Assembly (NCBI RefSeq): GCF_017086465.1
Contig: NZ_CP070961.1
Coordinates: 1,798,001 to 1,862,000, forward strand
Length of the DNA stretch: 64,000 nt
Direction: 5' to 3'
From: Nocardioides sp. zg-1228
GTDB taxonomy: Bacteria; Actinomycetota; Actinomycetes; Propionibacteriales; Nocardioidaceae
Every line of letters begins with the position of its first letter. Within the stretch, counting starts at the first letter, position 1. The position numbers and the translations under genes are program-made. This document shows, one piece after another, positions 59,652-64,000 of the stretch. The notes beneath the pieces were generated by a model. That model was not told the origin of the DNA and did no database searches. It saw only the letters and a program-made list of their open reading frames with translations.

Positions 59652-61487
59652 TCAGCTGCCGGCCGGGAAGACGTCCCGCGCCGCGAGCCGGGTGGGGCGC
59701 ACCTCGCGGAACAGCACCAGCGCGAGGACGGCGGCGACGACCGCGCAGCCGGCCGCTCCCCAGAAGACCGCGTGCTCTTGGGCGATGCCGGCCACGCGGA
59801 GCAGGTCGGAGAACTCGGAGCACCGGCTCTTGCCGGCGCAGACCTCCTGCACCGGGGGCACGGCGAGCTGCTCGGAGTAGTAGCGGCGCAGTCCGATGGT
59901 GGTCAGCGCGGAGATGCCCACGAGCATCCCCACCATCCGGGCGACCACCACGAAGGCGCTGGCGACGCCGTGGGCGTCGTCGTCGGTCGACGCGAGCAGC
60001 GCGGCGTTGATCGGGGCGAGCGCCAGGCCGAAGCCGAGCCCGCCCGTCACCAGGGCCAGGTTGGCGATCGGCTCCTCGATCGTGGTGAGGCCCCAGCGGG
60101 TCATCAGCACGAAGCCGGCGGCGGCGAGCAGCATCCCGACGGCCGTGACGGGGCCGGGTGCGACGACGCGGATCAGGTAGCCGCCGACGACCGCCCCGAC
60201 GGGGAGCGCCAGCAAGAAGCGCACCAGCACCAGCGCGGCCGGCAGCTGGTCGTCGGGGTAGACGGTGGTGCGCGCGAAGAGCGGGATGTCGATGAGGGCG
60301 GCGATCAGCGCGGCGCCGACGAAGAAGCTGACCAGCAGCGCCCCCCACGCCGGCGTACGCCGCAGCGCGCCGCGGGGCACGAGCGGCTGCGCGGCGCGGC
60401 GCAGGTGCCACGCGAGGGCGACGGCGGCCAGGGCGGCGCCGAGGAGGTACCAGCGCCCCTGCGGCGAGAACACCTCGACCTTGGGGTCGGCGGTGGCGAA
60501 GGCGAGGATGACGCCGCCCAGCGCCCCCGCGAGCAGCAGGGCGCCGACGAGGTCGGCGTCCACCAGCACCCGGACCCAGCCGCGCAGGTCGAGCAGCGGT
60601 CGGCGCGCGAGCCAGCACCACGCCACCAGCAGCACGAGCGCGACGACGGTGACGGCGCCGATCGGGGTGAGCCACCGGCCGTCACCGGCGAACGGCACGA
60701 AGAGCCGGCCCCAGGTGAGGTCGCGCATCAACGACGCGGGCCGCACGAACACCACGGCGGCGCCGGCGAGGGCGGCCGCCACGAGCAGCAGACCGACGAG
60801 GTCCGGCAGCCGGCGCCGGCCGGGCGTACCGGTCGTACCGGCCATGCCGTCCGTGTCGCCGGTGCCGCCCGTGGTGGTCGCACGCGGCGCCAGCGAGCGG
60901 ATCGCGACGGCGAGCACCAGGCCGACGGCGAGGTTGATCGCGAAGATCGCGCGCCAGTCGGCGAACGCGAGCACCGCGGCGCCGAAGAGCGGGCCGAGGA
61001 CCGAGCCGATCTCCTGCACGGCCGAGACCACGCCGAGGGGGACGCCGCGGCGCTCGACGGGGTAGAGGTCGGCGACCAGGGCAAGCGTCGCCGGCACGAG
61101 CCCGCCGCCGCCGACGCCCTGCAGGAACCGGCCGGCCACGATGCTGGGCATGTCGTAGGCCGCCGTGGTGATGAGCGACCCGAGCGCGAAGAGCACGAGG
61201 GCCATCACCAGCACAGGTACGCGTCCGCGCAGGTCGGCGATGCGGCCGATCAGCGGGAGCATCGCGACGTAGCCCAGGAGGAACCCGCTGACGATCGGTG
61301 CGGCGCGCTGGAGCTGGTCGATCGGCACGCCGACGCCGGTCATCATGTCGGGCAGCGCGAGGACGACGACGTAGGTGTCGGCGGCGGCGAACGCCACGGC
61401 GACGGCCGCCAGGGCGAGCAGCAGCCGGGAGCCGCGCGGGGCCCCGTCGCCGGGCTGCCGTCCGGCCGCGCCCGCGGTCCGGCTCAC
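59652..61487 (-). CDS. MFS transporter, DHA2/P55-like
   Basis: 611 residues from GTG 61487, which overlaps the lipoprotein stop (GTGA). About 14 membrane segments. Motif A-like GRIADLRGRVPVLVM and the motif C-like GRFLQGVGGGGLVPATLAL and VSAVQEIGSVLGPLFGA are typical of drug:H+ antiporter-2 proteins. Pairing with a directly preceding LprG-like lipoprotein is the arrangement of mycobacterial lprG-P55, which moves triacylglycerides or lipoglycans across the envelope and affects drug tolerance. A poorly conserved extra loop at 235-330 separates the two halves. Confidence 0.87.
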   Translation of the reverse strand: MSRTAGAAGRQPGDGAPRGSRLLLALAAVAVAFAAADTYVVVLALPDMMTGVGVPIDQLQRAAPIVSGFLLGYVAMLPLIGRIADLRGRVPVLVMALVLFALGSLITTAAYDMPSIVAGRFLQGVGGGGLVPATLALVADLYPVERRGVPLGVVSAVQEIGSVLGPLFGAAVLAFADWRAIFAINLAVGLVLAVAIRSLAPRATTTGGTGDTDGMAGTTGTPGRRRLPDLVGLLLVAAALAGAAVVFVRPASLMRDLTWGRLFVPFAGDGRWLTPIGAVTVVALVLLVAWCWLARRPLLDLRGWVRVLVDADLVGALLLAGALGGVILAFATADPKVEVFSPQGRWYLLGAALAAVALAWHLRRAAQPLVPRGALRRTPAWGALLVSFFVGAALIAALIDIPLFARTTVYPDDQLPAALVLVRFLLALPVGAVVGGYLIRVVAPGPVTAVGMLLAAAGFVLMTRWGLTTIEEPIANLALVTGGLGFGLALAPINAALLASTDDDAHGVASAFVVVARMVGMLVGISALTTIGLRRYYSEQLAVPPVQEVCAGKSRCSEFSDLLRVAGIAQEHAVFWGAAGCAVVAAVLALVLFREVRPTRLAARDVFPAGS

Positions 61488-62212
61488 GGGGCGGTGATGT
61501 CCTTGTCGATCCCGTAGTCGGCGAAGTCGACGGTGTAGGTCATCGGCTCGGCGCGCGGGTAGAAGACACCGGTGAGGGTGGCCTTGCGCAGCTCGCCCTC
61601 GTCGGTGACCTGCCACTCGACGTCGAAGGTGTCGCCGGAGGAGGACGGGATGATCGCCTTCATCGCCGTGCCGGGCACGGTGCCGGTGTAGGTGGTGAGG
61701 ATCTCGGAGTTGTCGGCGCCGCCGCGCACGCTGTCTCCGGCCTCGAGCGACTCGGTGAGCCCGAGCAGCCCGGCGAAGCCCTTCTCGCCGATCAGGTTGG
61801 CCGGGTTGGGCGCGCCGTACTCCTTGGGGTTGACCACGTTCCAGCCCGGGGTGAACGGCAGCTGGGCGTGGACGGTCTTGCCGACCGCGATGACCGGAAC
61901 GTCGACGGTCTGGCCGGCGAACACGACGGTGATCGAGCCGTCGAAGGCGGGCGCGTCGGTGATGGTGCCGACCGCGCGGGTGATGCCCGAGACGCCGTCG
62001 GGCAGGGTCGGCGTCGACAGGGTCAGGTCGACACCGCTGGTCTCGGCGAGGGTGGTCGCGGCCACGGCGAGGGCCTCCTCGGGGGTGGGACCGTCGTCGG
62101 CACCGCCGCCGCCTCCGTCGTCGCCGGAGCAGGCGGCCAGGGCGGGGAGGGCGAGGACGAGGGCGGCGACCGTCGTGACGAGTCGTCCTGAGGTGCGGGC
62201 ACGGGCGGACAT
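61484..62212 (-). CDS. LppX/LprAFG-family lipoprotein, LprG-like
   Basis: 242 residues. Signal peptide with lipobox PALAACSGD (Cys about 28), a Gly/Asp linker, then the LppX_LprAFG half-barrel: GVDLTLSTPTLPDGVSGITR, DGSITVVFAGQTVDVPVIAV and DVEWQVTDEGELRKATLTG. LprG-type proteins carry lipids in a hydrophobic pocket and work with the co-encoded MFS transporter. It starts 5 bp after the parC stop and ends in a GTGA overlap with the transporter. Confidence 0.86.
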   Translation of the reverse strand: MSARARTSGRLVTTVAALVLALPALAACSGDDGGGGGADDGPTPEEALAVAATTLAETSGVDLTLSTPTLPDGVSGITRAVGTITDAPAFDGSITVVFAGQTVDVPVIAVGKTVHAQLPFTPGWNVVNPKEYGAPNPANLIGEKGFAGLLGLTESLEAGDSVRGGADNSEILTTYTGTVPGTAMKAIIPSSSGDTFDVEWQVTDEGELRKATLTGVFYPRAEPMTYTVDFADYGIDKDITAP

Positions 62213-62217
62213 GCGGC

Positions 62218-64000
62218 TCAGCCTTCCACAGGGGCGGGCGCGTCACCGGCGTCCGCGTCTGCCGCTGGGTGCGCCGAGGCGCGAGACGCCACCTGGGCGG
62301 CCACGGGGGAGGCCACCGCGGCGATCGGCTGGGACGCGGGAACGCCCGAGCCGTCGCGCCGGCCGTCGGCGTCGGGCAGCTCGACCGGCGCGCCGCTCGA
62401 CGCCGCCGCACGGGCCGGGCCGGGGCCGGCCCACGCCGTGACCAGCGTGTCCTCGCCCTTGAGGAAGCGGTGGCTGCGCACGCCGCCGGTGGCGCGCCCC
62501 TTGCCGGGATACTCGGTGAACGGCGTGACCTTCACCGAGCCCGCCTCGGTGCCGGGCAGGGCCGTGGACGACCCGGACGCGGTCACGACGACCGCGTCGG
62601 CGGAGTCGAAGGCGCCAAAGAACGCGACGTGCTGGCCGGCGCCCAGCTTGATGCCTGCCATGCCGCCGCCGGACCGGCCCTGGGGCCGGACCACGGACGC
62701 CGGGAAGTGGAGCAGCTGGGCGTCGGTGGAGATGAAGCAGAGCTCCTCCTCGCCGGTGGTGAGCTCGACCGCGCCGACCACCTCGTCGCCGTCCTTGAGC
62801 CCGATGACCTCCCACTCGTCGCGGTTGAGGACCTCGGGGTTGACCCGCTTGACCACGCCGTCGCGGGTGCCGAGCGCCAGGCCCGGGCCGTCGGTGGCGA
62901 GCGAGGTGAGGGCCAGCGGCCGCTCGCCGGGCTCGAGGGCCACGAGCTCGCTCAGCGACAGGGTGCCCTGGAGGTTGGGGTCGTTGGCGGTCGACGGGAG
63001 CTCGGCGTTGCCCAGGTCGAGCACCGAGAGCCGGACCAGGCGGCCGTTGTTGGTGAGCACCCCCACCTCGCCGCGCTTGGTGGTGCGCACCGCCGAGACG
63101 GTGACGTCGTGGTTGGTGCGGCCACCGCCGCGCCCCGGCAGGGCGGCGTCCTTGGTGCGCGCCAGCAGGCCGGTGGAGGAGAGCAGCACGAAGCACGGGT
63201 CGTCGCTGACCTCGACGTCGGTGGCCGCCGTGACGGCGGGGGCCGCGCCGAGCAGCACCGTACGCCGGGGGGTGCCGTGCTCCTTGGCCACCTCGGTGAG
63301 CTCGTCGGAGACCACCTTCCGCAGCAGCTTCTCGTCGGCCAGGATCGCGTCGAGGTACTCGATCGTGCGCTCGAGCTCGCTCTTCTCCTTCTCCAGCTCC
63401 AGCCTGCTGAACCTGGTCAGGCGGCGCAGCGGCATGTCGAGGATGTAGTCGGCCTGGACCTCGGAGAGCTCGAAGATCTCGATGAGCCGCTCCTTGGCGG
63501 CGGCCGCGTTGTCGGAGCCGCGGATCACCTGGATGACCTCGTCGATGTCGAGGATCGCGATGAGGAGGCCGTCGACGAGGTGGAGCCGGTCGGCGGCCTT
63601 GGCGCGGCGGAAGGTCGAGCGGCGGCGGACGACGTCGAAGCGGTGGCCGAGGAAGACGTCGAGCATCTCCTTGAGCCCGAGGGTGCGGGGCTGGCCGTCG
63701 ACGAGCGCCACCGCGTTGATGCCGAAGGAGTCCTCCAGCGCGGTCTGTCGGTAGAGCTGCTCGAGGATCGCCTCGGGCACGAAGCCGTTCTTGATCTCGA
63801 TCACCAGCCGCAGGCCGTGCTCGCGGTCGCTGAGGTCCTTGATGTCGGCGATGCCCTGCAGCTTCTTGGCCATCACGAGCTTCTTGATCTGCTCCATCAC
63901 GCGCTCGGTGCCCACGCCGTAGGGGAGCTCGGTGACGACGATGCCCTTGCGACGCGGCGTCACCGACTCGATGCGCGCGGTGGCCCGCATCTTGAAGGTG
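62218..64000 (-). CDS. parC: DNA topoisomerase IV subunit A (partial; 5' end outside window)
   Basis: 594 C-terminal residues are visible; the active-site Tyr region lies to the right of the window. VTELPYGVGTERVMEQI, FGINAVALVDGQPRTLGLKE and VVRRRSTFRRAKAADRLHLV are type IIA A-subunit motifs, followed by the coiled coil FELSEVQADYILDMPLRRL and a six-bladed beta-pinwheel ending in GKGRATGGVRSHRFL. There is no GyrA-box (QRRGGRG-type) motif in the pinwheel, supporting ParC over GyrA. An Ala/Pro-rich tail of about 75 residues follows. Only 5 bp separate it from the lipoprotein gene. Confidence 0.93.
   Translation of the reverse strand, partial: TFKMRATARIESVTPRRKGIVVTELPYGVGTERVMEQIKKLVMAKKLQGIADIKDLSDREHGLRLVIEIKNGFVPEAILEQLYRQTALEDSFGINAVALVDGQPRTLGLKEMLDVFLGHRFDVVRRRSTFRRAKAADRLHLVDGLLIAILDIDEVIQVIRGSDNAAAAKERLIEIFELSEVQADYILDMPLRRLTRFSRLELEKEKSELERTIEYLDAILADEKLLRKVVSDELTEVAKEHGTPRRTVLLGAAPAVTAATDVEVSDDPCFVLLSSTGLLARTKDAALPGRGGGRTNHDVTVSAVRTTKRGEVGVLTNNGRLVRLSVLDLGNAELPSTANDPNLQGTLSLSELVALEPGERPLALTSLATDGPGLALGTRDGVVKRVNPEVLNRDEWEVIGLKDGDEVVGAVELTTGEEELCFISTDAQLLHFPASVVRPQGRSGGGMAGIKLGAGQHVAFFGAFDSADAVVVTASGSSTALPGTEAGSVKVTPFTEYPGKGRATGGVRSHRFLKGEDTLVTAWAGPGPARAAASSGAPVELPDADGRRDGSGVPASQPIAAVASPVAAQVASRASAHPAADADAGDAPAPVEG

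Noticed and set aside
59632..60675. N-terminal extension of the carbonic anhydrase frame
   Set aside because: Arg/Ala/Gly-rich shadow of the MFS transporter gene; the family length fits GTG 59631.

Overview
The window is high-GC, densely packed actinobacterial chromosome, most like Nocardioides or a close relative. This rests on strong G/C third positions, GTG starts joined by GTGA/ATGA overlaps, -10 boxes of TANNNT form lying about 7 nt from start codons, and the set of core genes (rpsA, coaE, principal sigma factor, dinB, parE, parC, 5-oxoprolinase genes). The genus is inferred, not proven. No rRNA, tRNA or CRISPR was seen.

Region by region. 1-7.06 kb: surface-polysaccharide genes (acyltransferase, polytopic membrane protein, UDP-sugar dehydrogenase, GT2 glycosyltransferase, NAD-dependent epimerase, methyltransferase). 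7.1-12.4 kb: a DUF3068 membrane protein and a MoxR ATPase / DUF58 / transglutaminase-like operon whose transglutaminase has lost its catalytic residues. 12.4-17.8 kb: methyltransferase, phosphotransferase, rpsA with a strong hairpin terminator, patatin, and a MerR regulator placed directly before a VOC protein it probably controls. 17.8-25.1 kb: an accessory island with pseudogenes at both edges, a broken tyrosine recombinase, an intact IS30-family element, a lipoprotein, and a row of single plus-strand genes (UPF0158, a double-DTGA aspartic protease, an orphan 73-residue protein, an alpha/beta hydrolase) separated by a 108-bp structured repeat and a short TCATCKCGGCAGAT motif.

25.1-32.8 kb: one very large secreted protein (about 2,537 residues) combining a glucose/sorbosone-dehydrogenase-type propeller, eight PKD domains, carbohydrate-binding-type domains, a cupredoxin and a Cu/Zn-SOD-like domain inserted inside a PKD domain; its promoter carries a near-perfect 24-bp palindrome. 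33-41.2 kb: GlxA-type regulator, aminotransferase, coaE, GH3 lipoprotein, a group-2 sigma factor and pxpABC. 41.2-41.6 kb: two 32-bp minisatellite arrays in opposite orientation next to a truncated SnoaL-like gene. 41.6-50.7 kb: dinB, DUF4192, a glutamate-cysteine-ligase-like enzyme, UspA, an HhH-GPD protein, the principal sigma factor and a DASS transporter. 50.8-64 kb: secreted SGNH hydrolase with TetR, M28 peptidase, CapA-like lipoprotein, parE, carbonic anhydrase, and a parC - LprG-like lipoprotein - P55-like MFS operon running off the right edge.

Most of the window is housekeeping. The least explained parts are the island with repeat-separated genes (22.1-23.6 kb), the giant multidomain redox protein, and the inverted minisatellite. 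All domain calls are from reading motifs by eye; no database search was run.
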